Positions 22,835 through 22,880 of a stretch of 22,880 nt of DNA are shown here, piece after piece. The DNA comes from UBA5399 sp964464145. Lineage in GTDB: Bacteria > Bacillota > Clostridia > Christensenellales > Christensenellaceae. How positions within the stretch are numbered: the first letter of the stretch is position 1; each line of letters opens with the position of its first letter. Below the pieces are notes generated by a model. The model did not search any database and was not told where the DNA came from. It saw only the letters and a program-made list of their open reading frames with translations. The stretch lies in the NCBI GenBank assembly GCA_964464145.1, contig CAYXFB010000043.1:1-22880 (forward strand), in the 5' to 3' direction. The position numbers and the translations under genes are program-made.

Positions 22835-22880
22835 TCTATACTAAAGATTGGGGTAGGAAGAAAAAAGAAGAAGCAAAGTG

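Overview
The window looks like chromosomal DNA of an anaerobic Gram-positive bacterium, most likely a member of class Clostridia. The evidence is a complete anaerobic sulfite reductase operon (asrABC), an intracellular-type family 3 glycosidase, an OppABCDF peptide importer with a lipoprotein binding protein, strong AGGAG ribosome binding sites, and heavy use of ATA for isoleucine (13 of 17 Ile codons in asrB by hand count). Order-level placement (for example Christensenellales-like) would be a guess. I see no rRNA, tRNA or CRISPR array.

Layout. 182-2641 (-) is a GH3 beta-glucosidase, divergent from a small VOC/glyoxalase-fold protein (2780-3160, +). 3311-4420 (+) is a secreted protein with three fibronectin-III-like repeats, preceded by a near-consensus sigma70 promoter and followed by a terminator. 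4540-7697 (-) holds two overlapping genes for 526-residue soluble TPR-GGDEF proteins, apparently a tandem duplication, behind a leader that can form alternative hairpins. 7905-13508 (-) is oppABCDF (gene order A-B-C-D-F in the direction of transcription).

13509-15494 is a patchy accessory stretch: an AT-rich intergenic region, a PhnB-like VOC protein, an ogt-type DNA repair methyltransferase whose codon use is unlike its neighbours, two near-identical 16-18 bp direct repeats flanking these two genes, and a degraded IS256-family transposase fragment.

15495-22739 (+) is one long block of tightly packed co-directional genes: an iron-complex/cobalamin-type ABC importer (lipoprotein, permease, ATPase), a Crp/Fnr-family regulator, an FNT-family channel, asrA, asrB, asrC and a small Cys-rich TIGR04076-like protein, closed by a strong hairpin terminator. 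Between the regulator and the FNT channel lies a palindrome with GTGA-N6-TCAC symmetry. It is centred exactly 41.5 bp upstream of the start site predicted from a TAAAAT -10 element, and the regulator's recognition helix reads RETVSR, the residue pattern that reads GTGA half-sites in CRP. The simplest reading is a self-contained sulfite-respiration/detoxification island: the regulator activates the FNT-asr transcript, AsrABC reduces sulfite to sulfide, the FNT channel (probably a hydrosulfide channel) exports HS-, and the ABC importer may supply iron or a tetrapyrrole-related cofactor. The importer's substrate and the small protein's role are not known.
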